Origin: Erwinia oleae
GTDB taxonomy: Bacteria > Pseudomonadota > Gammaproteobacteria > Enterobacterales > Enterobacteriaceae
Length of the DNA: 64,000 nt
Assembly: GCF_000770305.1 (NCBI RefSeq)
Contig: NZ_JNVB01000008.1
Location: forward strand, 17,475-81,474
Direction of reading: 5' to 3'
Shown: positions 9,602-17,807 of the stretch, piece by piece
Numbering within the stretch: the first letter of the stretch is position 1
Layout: each line of letters begins with the position of its first letter
Notes under the pieces: model-generated
Told to the model about the DNA's origin: nothing
Databases searched by the model: none
What the model saw: the letters and a program-made list of their open reading frames with translations, nothing else
Program-made: the position numbers and the translations under genes

Positions 9602-9619
9602 ATGTAAATACATTTACAT
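9602..9619. repeat. 18-bp palindrome upstream of hns
   Basis: ATGTAAAT, 2-base AC spacer, ATTTACAT: perfect 8-bp arms, about 155 bases before the hns start. It could be a regulator site; no T-run follows, so a terminator is unlikely. Confidence 0.6.
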
Positions 9620-9859
9620 TATTGAGACAAATCTTAACGGATAAGTACCGTTTTACGGCGGCGCTTAATGTTGATGCGAGTAAGTCATGTTACTGAACGC
9701 GATAAAGAAAGATGGAAGGCAAATAATCCGCGTTCGATTACCATTCGATTCATCCGACACCATGCCGTGAATAGTCATAAAAGAAATTTACGTTATCGCT
9801 TCCTTCGTTAAGCCGAGTAAAAGACGGGGACAATCAGGATGGTAAGTTATCATCCTTTT

Positions 9860-9878
9860 TTAGTTACAACATACTAAT
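9860..9878 (-). promoter_or_regulatory. Second Ter site, free-standing
   Basis: On the - strand this reads ATTAGTATGTTGTAACTAA, a perfect match to the Ter consensus and closer to E. coli TerB than the tus-linked copy. It has the same orientation as the site at 8897 and lies 963 bp from it, outside any gene. Confidence 0.95.
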
Positions 9879-10080
9879 ATTATTAATAATACCGTTGCTT
9901 TAAATTCATACTCCTGATGAGACACAGAGTCGCTTCATATAAGAACAAGGTCAGGCAGGTTGAAGGGTGTTACTACTGAAGAAACGAAGCGATGAAATAA
10001 TGACTGAAGGGGAGATGAATATGTTTATCGTTTTCAACTCTCTGCCGTCAGAGGATTACTGACGGCAGCTGAGGCGGGCG

Positions 10081-10338
10081 TTAATTATAGATAATGGCGG
10101 TGCCATGGAGATTGTTCTGACCAGAGGTCGAAACGATGCGGAACGCCTTTGCGCCAGCGCGATCGGCTTTTGTCGACAGTTGCGATTCCAGCGAGGTAAG
10201 ACTGCTGCTGCCAGTCGCACTTATTACGCCTGCACGTTGTTGTTCAACGGGCGTATTTACCACTAACTCAGCCGCCGCAGCGTTAAAAACAAACACGCTA
10301 AATATTGTGGAGACGATTAACCGTGTTACGTTTTTCAT
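10081..10338 (-). CDS. BhsA/McbA/YdgH-type DUF1471 periplasmic protein (copy 2)
   Basis: 85 residues from ATG 10338, which follows AAGGTAA. Residues 1-22 are a signal peptide ending AAA-AE. The mature part shows the DUF1471 pattern: an E-QR-GVIS strand, then LESQLSTKADRAGAKAFRIVS, and a C-terminal strand HGTAIIYN. Family members (BhsA, McbA, YhcN) respond to stress, copper, acid or biofilm conditions. It is a tandem paralogue of the next gene and 52 bases downstream of it, so a duplication and one operon are likely. Confidence 0.85.
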   Translation of the reverse strand: MKNVTRLIVSTIFSVFVFNAAAAELVVNTPVEQQRAGVISATGSSSLTSLESQLSTKADRAGAKAFRIVSTSGQNNLHGTAIIYN

Positions 10339-10352
10339 AAAATTTACCTTAA

Positions 10353-10360
10353 GGGTAGGG
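10353..10360 (+). promoter_or_regulatory. KOPS octamer
   Basis: GGGTAGGG, an FtsK-orienting sequence pointing toward dif at 55296. Confidence 0.6.
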
Positions 10361-10390
10361 AACTGATATTTAATTACGCACGCTGCGTAA

Positions 10391-10645
10391 TTATTGATAA
10401 ATTGCAGCGGTCGCGTGCATGCGATTATTTCCGGTAGTGGAAACGATTCGGAAAGATTTGGCACCAGTGGCGTCTGCTTTTTCAGCCAGTTGTGATTCCA
10501 TTGAAGAAAGATTCGTTCCCGATACGGAAATCACGCCCACCTCTTGTTGATGCGCTGGCGCGTTGTCAATGAGCTCGGCAGCAAAGGTTGAAGAAGAAAG
10601 AGCGGTAAGGAGTAAAGTGGTAAACAGGATGCTGTAACGTTTCAT
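10391..10645 (-). CDS. BhsA/McbA/YdgH-type DUF1471 periplasmic protein (copy 1)
   Basis: 84 residues: signal peptide MKRYSILFTTLLLTALSSSTFA-AE, then a single DUF1471 domain (VGVISVSGTNLSSMESQLAEKADATGAKSFRIVSTTGNNRMHATAAIYQ). GAGGCGC precedes the ATG. About half its residues match the downstream copy, including FRIVST and a final A-I-Y. Role not assignable beyond the stress/biofilm family. Confidence 0.85.
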   Translation of the reverse strand: MKRYSILFTTLLLTALSSSTFAAELIDNAPAHQQEVGVISVSGTNLSSMESQLAEKADATGAKSFRIVSTTGNNRMHATAAIYQ

Positions 10646-10924
10646 AATGCGCCTCGAAATATCGTAAAAGGGTTGTCAAGATCGTATTAAATAACGATCG
10701 ATAACTTAATGTTACGCGGGGAATTTCAGCGCGTCAATGCTATTTATTAATGATTGATAATAAATGAAATAACTAACTGATAATGTTGATTATTTATTTT
10801 ATTAGTGAATTATATTTTAATTGTGTTACCGTGGTTACTGTGCAACGGACTGCGCCCGGCATGCCAACGCATGCTTTTTTATCGTATTAAGCAGGTTACC
10901 GGAACGCTAGTGGCGGGAGACGTG

Positions 10925-11596
10925 ATGACTGAAGGTGAAATTTGTGCAGCAAAAAGCCGCGGAAGACCTAAGACGTTTAACCGCGAAGCGGCGATCGATA
11001 AGGCGCTGGAGCTGTTCTGGCGACACGGCTATGAGGCCACCTCATTATCCGACCTTGTGGAAGCAACAGGTGCTAAGGCACCCACGCTCTATGCCGAATT
11101 CACCAATAAGCAGGGCATGTTTCGCGCCGTTCTCGAACGCTATAATGAAAAGTTTGGCGAGCAGCGTAAAGCTGCACTGGCCTGTCCTGAACGCAGCGTG
11201 GCTGAGGGCATCGAACACTATTTTCGTGCTACCGCCGTCTGTTTTACCGACGGTAAAAAGCCATCGGGCTGCTTTTTTATCTGCACCTCGACGGCGCTTT
11301 CCGCCGACGCCACAGAAGTGGCTGAGATGCTTCATGAGCAGTCGCTCAGCCAGGAAAATCATCTCAAGGCATTTCTGCTGGCGCGGCAGAAAACCGGCGA
11401 GCTGGATGCTGAAACGGATATCAATGCGCTCTCTGCCTGGCTTAGTTGTATTCTTCAGGGGATGTCGGTGCGCGCTCGCGCAGGCACCACGCGTGCGGAG
11501 CTGAATAGCATTATTGATACACTTATGCTGCAATGGCCCGTGCTCAGCCGCCTGGGCTGCCATACTGCCCGTCACGCATCAGATAAGGAGTCTTAA
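10925..11596 (+). CDS. TetR/AcrR-family regulator
   Basis: 223 residues. The N-terminal TetR domain spans about 15-62 with the helix-turn-helix SLSDLVEATGAKAPTLYAEFTNKQGMFRAVL; a ligand-binding domain of C-terminal type follows. ATG 10925 is chosen because GGGAGA precedes it; the frame is open further upstream without family similarity. The stop codon overlaps the msrA start by one base (TAATG), so the two genes are co-transcribed. The partner suggests a role in redox or electrophile response; this is inference. Confidence 0.88.
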   Translation: MTEGEICAAKSRGRPKTFNREAAIDKALELFWRHGYEATSLSDLVEATGAKAPTLYAEFTNKQGMFRAVLERYNEKFGEQRKAALACPERSVAEGIEHYFRATAVCFTDGKKPSGCFFICTSTALSADATEVAEMLHEQSLSQENHLKAFLLARQKTGELDAETDINALSAWLSCILQGMSVRARAGTTRAELNSIIDTLMLQWPVLSRLGCHTARHASDKES

Positions 11597-12129
11597 TGAC
11601 CACAGAATATGCAATCATCGCCGGAGGCTGCTTTTGGTGTACCGAAGCGGTTTTCAAGCAAATCAATGGCGTTGAATCCGTTGAAAGCGGATACATTGGT
11701 GGCCACACCGCCAGTCCGACCTATCGTGAAGTGTGCAGCGGCGAAACCGGCCATGCAGAAGCTATCCGGCTGGGCTTCGATCCTGAAAAGATCGGTTATG
11801 GTGAGTTGCTGGATATCAGCTTTGCCACACACGATCCGACGCAGTTAAACCGGCAGGGCAATGATATCGGTACCCAGTATCGCTCCGCTATTTTTCCGCT
11901 GAATGAATCGCAGGCGGTTGAAGCGAAGGCGGCAATCGCTCGCGCGCAGGCCGATCATCAGGAAACCATCGTGACGACTATTGAAGCCGCGACGGAGTGG
12001 TATCCGGCGGAGGATTATCATCAAAATTACTGGGAAGGTGAGGGACAGGAGAACCGTTACTGTCTGGCCGTTATCCCGCCCAAGCTGCAAAAATTACGCA
12101 AGCGCTATGCGGAACGCACCCGCTCATGA
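11596..12129 (+). CDS. msrA: Peptide-methionine (S)-S-oxide reductase MsrA
   Basis: 177 residues. The catalytic motif GCFWC occupies 11-15 with Cys12 as the nucleophile. It reduces methionine-S-sulfoxide in oxidised proteins using thioredoxin. This is the short, cytosolic type, shorter than the ~212-residue E. coli MsrA, and may be a second copy. A good AAGGAG lies just before it. It is translationally coupled to the TetR gene and followed by a strong terminator. Confidence 0.93.
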   Translation: MTTEYAIIAGGCFWCTEAVFKQINGVESVESGYIGGHTASPTYREVCSGETGHAEAIRLGFDPEKIGYGELLDISFATHDPTQLNRQGNDIGTQYRSAIFPLNESQAVEAKAAIARAQADHQETIVTTIEAATEWYPAEDYHQNYWEGEGQENRYCLAVIPPKLQKLRKRYAERTRS

Positions 12130-12134
12130 TGTAA

Positions 12135-12160
12135 AAGCCTCCTGCCCGGAGGCTTTTTTT
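12135..12160. terminator. Terminator between msrA and ynfM
   Basis: Stem AAGCCTCC (12135-12142), loop TGCCC, stem GGAGGCTT (12148-12155), then a T-run for the + strand. Confidence 0.9.
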
Positions 12161-12163
12161 TGC

Positions 12164-13417
12164 TCAAAGCCCCTTACTTTTCAAGCGAAGCGCCACCAGT
12201 AGCGCCACGACCAGCATCAGGCCGATAAACGCACTGATGCCATTCCAGCCAAACTGCCGCCAGAACACGCCGCCCAGCGTGCCCGCCACGCTGGAGCCCA
12301 GGTAGTAGCTGAACAAATAGAGCGACGAAGCCTGTCCTTTAGCACGCCGTGCGCGCGGGCCTATCCAGCCGCTGGCGACAGAGTGCGCGGCAAAGAAGCC
12401 TGCGGCAAACAGCATCATGCCTGGCAGAATCAGTAAGAGATTGTTGAACAGGGTGATCAGCAGCCCCGCCAGCATCAGGGCGGTCGAGAAGAGCAGCACG
12501 CGTGCTCTGCCATATTTCGCGGTCATCGCGCCCGCTTTCGGTGAGCTCCATGTGCCGGTCAGATAGACTACCGACAGCAGGCCGACCGTCGCCTGACTAA
12601 GAGAGAACGGCGCCGCCAGCAGGCGATAGCCAATATAATTGAACAACGTCACAAAGGCGCCCATCAGCAGGAAACCCTCCGCAAACAGCAACGGCAGGCC
12701 GCTGTCACGCCAGTGCAAACGGAAATTGATCGCCAGGCTGCGTGGCTTCAGCGAAATCGGGCGAAAATGGCGTGAAGGCGGGAGAATTTTCCAGAACATC
12801 AGCGCCGCCGCCAGCGCGAAACAGCCGATGGCCATCACCGCCACGCGCCATGAACTGAAATCGGTGATCACGCCACTCAGCAGACGTCCACTCATGCCGC
12901 CGATAGAGTTGCCGCTGATATAAAGCCCCATCGAAAAAGCGATAACGCCAGGGTGCATCTCTTCACTGAGATAGGTCATGCCCACCGCCGCCACGCCGCT
13001 GAGCGAAAGCCCGATCAGCGCTCGCATGATCAAAATACCATGCCAGCTGGTCATGGTTGCTGAGAGCAACGTACAGACCGCCGCCAGCAGCAGCGCAGTT
13101 ACCATCACCGATTTTCTGCCGATGGCATCAGAAAGCGGCCCGGTGACCAGCAGTCCCAGCGCCAGCAGGCCGGTGGAAACCGATAACGAAAGGCTGCTGG
13201 CGGCAGGAGATACGCCAAACTCCTGCGACAGGACAGGCAGAATAGGTTGCACGCAATAAAGTAAGGCAAAGGTAGCCAGTCCCGCAGAGAAAAGCGCGAA
13301 GGTGACCCGAATAAAGGGCCTGGTACCGCGTCGGATATAGAGGTTTTTAGCAGGGTGTGCTCCGGAAGGTTGTTGAACTATTTCTTCCACGTCGGAGCCG
13401 GACATTGAACGATTCAC
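12164..13417 (-). CDS. ynfM: MFS efflux transporter YnfM
   Basis: A 417-residue, 12-helix major-facilitator transporter of the arabinose-efflux type. The loop 2-3 signature GPLSDAIGRKSVMV lies near residues 97-110. The start is a GTG at 13417 behind AGGATT; the nearby ATG is out of frame. It is divergent from the LysR gene ynfL across 95 bases, the same pair as in E. coli, so YnfL probably controls it. Substrate unknown. Confidence 0.9.
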   Translation of the reverse strand: MNRSMSGSDVEEIVQQPSGAHPAKNLYIRRGTRPFIRVTFALFSAGLATFALLYCVQPILPVLSQEFGVSPAASSLSLSVSTGLLALGLLVTGPLSDAIGRKSVMVTALLLAAVCTLLSATMTSWHGILIMRALIGLSLSGVAAVGMTYLSEEMHPGVIAFSMGLYISGNSIGGMSGRLLSGVITDFSSWRVAVMAIGCFALAAALMFWKILPPSRHFRPISLKPRSLAINFRLHWRDSGLPLLFAEGFLLMGAFVTLFNYIGYRLLAAPFSLSQATVGLLSVVYLTGTWSSPKAGAMTAKYGRARVLLFSTALMLAGLLITLFNNLLLILPGMMLFAAGFFAAHSVASGWIGPRARRAKGQASSLYLFSYYLGSSVAGTLGGVFWRQFGWNGISAFIGLMLVVALLVALRLKSKGL

Positions 13418-13512
13418 ACATAATCCTGTTTACAATAATCAGCAGGGTTACTGTAAATAAGCAGTAATATGATGTCTAATATATTAATTATCTCAAATGA
13501 TATTTTTAAAAT

Positions 13513-14406
13513 ATGAATATAGAGCTACGCCACCTCCGTTATTTTATTGCCGTCGCTGAAGAACTGCATTTTGGCCGCGCCGCGCGACGCCTTAATATCT
13601 CGCAGCCGCCTCTGAGCCAGCAAATCCAGGCGCTTGAGCAACAGCTTGATGCCCGACTGTTTGCCCGTACCAATCGCAGCGTGCAGCTCACGCCCGCCGG
13701 AGAACACTTTCTGCATGATGCGCGCCAGATTATGCAGAGTGTGGCGCTGGCGGCCGATAAAGCGTCACGCATTCATCACGGCCATCAGGGCGAATTGCGG
13801 ATTGGTTTTACCTCTTCCGCGCCTTTTATCGCTACGGTGTCTGATGCGCTCTTTACCTTCCGCCAGCGCTATCCGCATGTCCATATTCAGATGCAGGAGA
13901 TCAATACCCGGCAGCAGCTTGAGCCGCTGCTTGATGGTCGGCTTGATCTGGGCGTGATGCGCAATACGCCGCTGCCTGACGTTCTCAACCATCAGCTGAT
14001 GCTGCGCGAGCCGCTTTGCGCCGTGGTTCATCGTGCGCACCGGCTGGCGGGCAAAGAGAGTATTTCTGTCAGCGAACTGGCTAACGAACCTTTTGTTTTT
14101 TTTGATCCCCAGGTAGGCACGGCGCTCTATTCAGAAACGCTGGCCATGCTGCAACGTTACGGTATCGTGCCGGATATTGCTCAGGAGGTCGGTGAGGCGA
14201 TGACGATTATCGGACTGGTCGCCACAGGGCTGGGCGTCTCCATTTTGCCCGCTTCATTTCGCCGCATCCGACTGGATGATGTCTGCTGGCTGCCGCTGCG
14301 TGAAAAAGACGTCTGGTCAGAAGTGTGGCTGGTGTGGTCGACGCGACGTGAGATGAGCGCAACGATCCGACACATGAAAGCGCTGCTGCTGGCGAATGAT
14401 TTCTGA
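13513..14406 (+). CDS. ynfL: LysR-family regulator YnfL
   Basis: 297 residues. The N-terminal winged helix (ELRHLRYFIAVAEELHFGRAARRLNISQPPLSQQIQALE) is the LysR form with AARRLNISQPPLSQQI as recognition region. A substrate-binding domain follows from about residue 90. The ribosome site is weak. It lies divergent from ynfM and upstream of mlc, as in E. coli. Effector unknown. Confidence 0.9.
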   Translation: MNIELRHLRYFIAVAEELHFGRAARRLNISQPPLSQQIQALEQQLDARLFARTNRSVQLTPAGEHFLHDARQIMQSVALAADKASRIHHGHQGELRIGFTSSAPFIATVSDALFTFRQRYPHVHIQMQEINTRQQLEPLLDGRLDLGVMRNTPLPDVLNHQLMLREPLCAVVHRAHRLAGKESISVSELANEPFVFFDPQVGTALYSETLAMLQRYGIVPDIAQEVGEAMTIIGLVATGLGVSILPASFRRIRLDDVCWLPLREKDVWSEVWLVWSTRREMSATIRHMKALLLANDF

Positions 14407-14530
14407 ACGGAGAAGGTTTTTTGTGTGCAGTAAATCACATTTCTAATCAAATATTTGACGCGGTCAGCTAACTGTTCCACCATGGTCTGAGGGTTTATTT
14501 TGAAGCGTGAAAATAAGTGGAGGCAGGGGT

Positions 14531-15748
14531 GTGATAACGGACGGTCAGCCAGGCCACATCGACCAGATCAAGCAAATTAACGCAGGTGCTGTCTATCGCC
14601 TGATCGATCGCTTCGGGCCTGTATCACGCATTGATTTATCCAAAAAAGCCCAGCTTGCACCCGCAAGTATCACAAAAATCGTGCGCGAAATGCTGGAAGC
14701 GCATCTGGTGCAGGAGACGGAGTTTCAGGATGCAGGCAGCCGCGGCCGTCCCGCGATTGGATTAACGCTCGACACCGTCGCCTGGCATTTCCTCTCGGCG
14801 CGTATCGGCAATGGCGAAATCACGCTGGCTCTGCGCGAGCTTAGCAGCAAACTGGTGGTGGAAGAGCTGCGCCCGCTTCCCGTTAACGATGACAAGCCGC
14901 TACTGAACCGCATCATTGCTGAAATCGACGCTTTTTTTGTCCGCCATCAAAACAAACTTGAACGGCTTACTGCTATCGCTATCACCTTGCCGGGCATTGT
15001 TGATGCGAAAACCGGCATTGTCCAGCGGATGCCATTTTATCAGGTAGATGCCATGCCGCTCGGCCCTGAGCTCGAGAAGCGCACGGGTCTGCCGGTCTAT
15101 ATTCAGCATGATATTTGTGCATGGACGATGGCGGAAGCGCTGTTTGGCGCCTCACGCGATATAAAAGATGTGATTCAGGTTGTTATCGATCATAACGTTG
15201 GCGCAGGTGTGATAACCGGCGGCAGGCTGCTGCACGGCGGCAGCAGTACGCTGGTGGAAATAGGGCATACGCAAATTGATGCCTGGGGCAAACAGTGCTA
15301 TTGCGGCAATCACGGTTGCCTTGAAACCGTCGCCAGTATCGAAAGCATGTTGGAACTGGCGGCGCAGCGGCTGCCTGCCTCGCCGCAATCCACGCTTCAT
15401 CATCTGCCGCTGAGCATCGAGTCGCTCTGTGACGCTGCCCTGGCGGGCGATCTTCTTGCCAGAGACGTGATTACCGGCGTCGGACATAATGTCGGACGTA
15501 TTCTGGCCATTATGGTTAACCTTTTTAATCCGCAAAAGATCCTGATTGGATCACCGCTTAATCAGGCCAGCGAAATTCTCTACCCCGCTATCGCAGACTG
15601 CATTCGCCGACAGTCTTTGCCCGTTTACAGCCAGCAGATCGCCGTTGAAGCCACGCATTTTTACAATATCGGCACCATGCCGGGCGCCGCGCTGGTGAAA
15701 GAGGCGCTCTATAACGGCACGCTGTTGGTCAGGCTGCTCCAGGGGTAA
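14531..15748 (+). CDS. mlc: Global sugar-PTS repressor Mlc
   Basis: ROK-family repressor (405 residues; E. coli 406) of ptsG, manXYZ, malT and pts genes. It is inactivated when EIICB-Glc sequesters it at the membrane. The helix-turn-helix spans about 30-60 (GPVSRIDLSKKAQLAPASITKIVREML). The structural zinc ligands H246, C256, C258 and C263 are intact in GHTQIDAWGKQCYCGNHGC. A GTG start at 14531 is chosen because GGAGG lies just before it and length then matches the family; an in-frame ATG 8 codons upstream is less likely. Confidence 0.97.
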   Translation: MITDGQPGHIDQIKQINAGAVYRLIDRFGPVSRIDLSKKAQLAPASITKIVREMLEAHLVQETEFQDAGSRGRPAIGLTLDTVAWHFLSARIGNGEITLALRELSSKLVVEELRPLPVNDDKPLLNRIIAEIDAFFVRHQNKLERLTAIAITLPGIVDAKTGIVQRMPFYQVDAMPLGPELEKRTGLPVYIQHDICAWTMAEALFGASRDIKDVIQVVIDHNVGAGVITGGRLLHGGSSTLVEIGHTQIDAWGKQCYCGNHGCLETVASIESMLELAAQRLPASPQSTLHHLPLSIESLCDAALAGDLLARDVITGVGHNVGRILAIMVNLFNPQKILIGSPLNQASEILYPAIADCIRRQSLPVYSQQIAVEATHFYNIGTMPGAALVKEALYNGTLLVRLLQG

Positions 15749-15753
15749 TGCTC

Positions 15754-16110
15754 TCAGGGACACTTCTGTTGGCTCAGTGCTTTTACCAACTCCGCCCGTT
15801 GTGTTTCGAGTGCACAAATATGTTTTTCAACCTCAGCAAGGTGCCTCAAAAGTGCGGCCTGTGTTTCCGGGCAAAATTCAGCCTCTTCCCTGGCACGCAT
15901 ACAGGCAGGAAAACCACAGATTTCAGAGAGGGTAAACCCTGCGGCGATTAAACGGCGAATCTGGCGAACCTCGGTAACCGACTGATCGTTAAAGTAACGA
16001 TAACCATTACTGCCACGTATTGACGTAACAAGCCCGTGTTTATCGTAATGACGGATTGCCCGCACGCTGACCTCTGACCGTTCTGATACTTCGCCAATAG
16101 ATAAATCCAT
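15754..16110 (-). CDS. MerR-family regulator
   Basis: 118 residues from ATG 16110 behind AAGG. The N-terminal winged helix MDLSIGEVSERSEVSVRAIRHYDKHGLVTSIRGSNGYRYF is typical MerR, followed by the dimerisation coiled coil (LLRHLAEVEKHICALETQRAELV). The C-terminal part has three cysteines (ACMR, FCPE, QKCP), so a thiol or metal signal is possible but it lacks a clear family metal loop. It is divergent from the hydrolase gene; a perfect 22-bp palindrome lies between them. It ends 6 bases after mlc on the other strand. Confidence 0.88.
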   Translation of the reverse strand: MDLSIGEVSERSEVSVRAIRHYDKHGLVTSIRGSNGYRYFNDQSVTEVRQIRRLIAAGFTLSEICGFPACMRAREEAEFCPETQAALLRHLAEVEKHICALETQRAELVKALSQQKCP

Positions 16111-16132
16111 CTTATCGCCTTCTTTTCTCTTG

Positions 16133-16154
16133 ACCCTGACATTAATGTCAGGGT
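16133..16154. promoter_or_regulatory. 22-bp palindromic operator between merR gene and hydrolase
   Basis: A perfect inverted repeat: left arm ACCCTGACATT, right arm AATGTCAGGGT. A TTGACC (16130-16135) overlaps the left edge as a possible -35, the usual MerR layout in which the operator fills the promoter spacer. It probably serves both the regulator and the hydrolase. Confidence 0.85.
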
Positions 16155-16191
16155 GCAGCATAGCCTGAAATGACTTACTGAGGAGTTTATC

Positions 16192-17082
16192 ATGCTGTTA
16201 TTTCGCGCTTCCCGCTTCTTGCTATCGGTTTTTCTGCTGATGTTTTCTCTGCATCTTTATGCAGCACAAAAGAGTTACTTTCTGACCGCGCCTGACGGCA
16301 CCCGGCTGGCGGTACAGGAAGCGGGGGATCCTGACGGCACGCCCGTCATTCTTATCCACGGATTACTGGGGAGCCACCTGAACTGGGAAAATCAATTACA
16401 GGATGACCAACTAAAGCATTTGCGGCTGATTACGTATGATTTAAGAGGACATGGTCTTTCCGGCAAACCGGAACAGGATTCTGCGTACCGGGAAGGCAAA
16501 CGCTGGGCGGAGGATCTTGCAACGGTCATTGAAGGAAGTCATGCAGCCAGGCCGCTGCTGGTTGGCTGGTCTCTCGGCGGGGCGGTTATCACCCAATATC
16601 TGGCTGCCTATGGCGATCGTCAAATCCGGGGAGCCATGTACGTCGATGGCGTGGTTGAGTTAACGCCAGTGCTAATCCCGGCGCATCCGGTCGTCTATGA
16701 AGGCATGACATCAGCAGAGTTGAAAACGCATCTCAATGGAGAGCGCGACTTTCTCAGGTTGTGTTTTCACCAGCAGCCGGACAGCCGCACGTTTGAACAA
16801 CTTATCGCCAGCGCCGCGATGGCCTCCTGGTCAATGCAGCGCGCGGTGCCGGGTATGCGTATTCCCCTTGAACAGGGGCTCGGCTCCGCCCGTGTTCCGT
16901 TACTCTTTATTTATGGCAAGTATGATGCACTGGTTAACCCGCAGACCTCTCTGGCACGGGCCAAAAGTATTAACCCGCAGATACGCTCACTGATATATGC
17001 TGATTCCGGACATGCGCCGTTTAATGAAGAACCCTCAAGGTTCAACCGCGATTTAGCCGAATTTGCTGCTCAACTTCATTAA
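16192..17082 (+). CDS. Exported alpha/beta-hydrolase
   Basis: 296 residues. A signal peptide occupies residues 1-25 (LLSVFLLMFSLHLYAA-Q), so the enzyme should act in the periplasm. The oxyanion motif HGLLGSHLNW is at 56-65, the nucleophile is Ser127 in GWSLGG, a likely acid Asp is in YGKYDALVNP and the His in DSGHAPF. It resembles haloalkane/ester/lactone hydrolases; substrate not assignable. GAGGAG precedes the start. The MerR palindrome lies 38 bases upstream, suggesting induction by a small molecule. Confidence 0.85.
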   Translation: MLLFRASRFLLSVFLLMFSLHLYAAQKSYFLTAPDGTRLAVQEAGDPDGTPVILIHGLLGSHLNWENQLQDDQLKHLRLITYDLRGHGLSGKPEQDSAYREGKRWAEDLATVIEGSHAARPLLVGWSLGGAVITQYLAAYGDRQIRGAMYVDGVVELTPVLIPAHPVVYEGMTSAELKTHLNGERDFLRLCFHQQPDSRTFEQLIASAAMASWSMQRAVPGMRIPLEQGLGSARVPLLFIYGKYDALVNPQTSLARAKSINPQIRSLIYADSGHAPFNEEPSRFNRDLAEFAAQLH

Positions 17083-17223
17083 TTACGGTGCGCTGAGCTG
17101 GCGAAGACGTTCTCTTGATCAATGCGTCGCATAAAATTTTAGTCGTCTGGCAGCACTGAAAAGAAAATGGTGCGTTGCCGGACTGATATTCTTTTATGCT
17201 CACCCTCTTTGACGGAATATCTG

Positions 17224-17655
17224 ATGACCTCTCTTCGTCTGCCTTATTTCACCCTATCTCACGATGCATACATGGGATTGTCTGCTACAAAAAAAGCATT
17301 AGAGAAAAGTTCCCTGGGGAAAACACTTATTGAGCTTGTTTATCTACGGGTTTCACAAATAAACGGGTGTGCGTTCTGCCTTGAAATGCATGCAAAGTCC
17401 CTGCGCGCAGCGGGCGTCGACAATGCCAAAATTGACGCGCTTGCGGGATGGCGGGTCAGTAATCACTTTGTTGAGAAAGAGAAAGCGGCTTTACAGTGGA
17501 CTGAAGCGCTGGTCAATGTCGATAAATCCTTCGCGGCTGATGAATATTTTGCACCACTTCATGCCTTTTTTTCTGATAGTGAAATTTCCGACCTGACCTT
17601 TGCCATTTCCCTGATGTCAGCGTTTAACCGACTTGCCATCGGCATGAGGCAATAG
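17224..17655 (+). CDS. AhpD-like carboxymuconolactone-decarboxylase-family protein
   Basis: 143 residues. It carries the peroxidase-type motif C49-A-F-C52 with H56 (NGCAFCLEMHAKSLRAAGV), the AhpD signature for alkylhydroperoxidase activity through a CXXC thiol pair. ATG 17224 fits the family; the open frame starts earlier. It follows the exported hydrolase by 141 bases and may be transcribed separately. It probably helps remove peroxides; the exact substrate is unknown. Confidence 0.88.
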   Translation: MTSLRLPYFTLSHDAYMGLSATKKALEKSSLGKTLIELVYLRVSQINGCAFCLEMHAKSLRAAGVDNAKIDALAGWRVSNHFVEKEKAALQWTEALVNVDKSFAADEYFAPLHAFFSDSEISDLTFAISLMSAFNRLAIGMRQ

Positions 17656-17807
17656 ATTAGCGCGCGTATTAACAAAATAGCGACGCAACTTTGTTATGAC
17701 AAAATCTTGCGCTAACGCAAGCTGCCCATGCTCATGCTGTCCTACTATTTCTGCCTCAGTGATTTTTGTTTTTTTTTGGCCGATGGTGGCCAGTGGGGTG
17801 GGACAGC

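Larger units (their letters stand above)
9449..10080. other. 632-bp AT-rich intergenic region upstream of hns
   Basis: No credible gene seen. It holds an 18-bp palindrome (9602-9619) and a second Ter site (9860-9878). The AT-rich stretch next to hns fits an autoregulated hns promoter region. The rest (roughly 9620-9850 and 9880-10080) shows nothing I can name. Confidence 0.6.
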
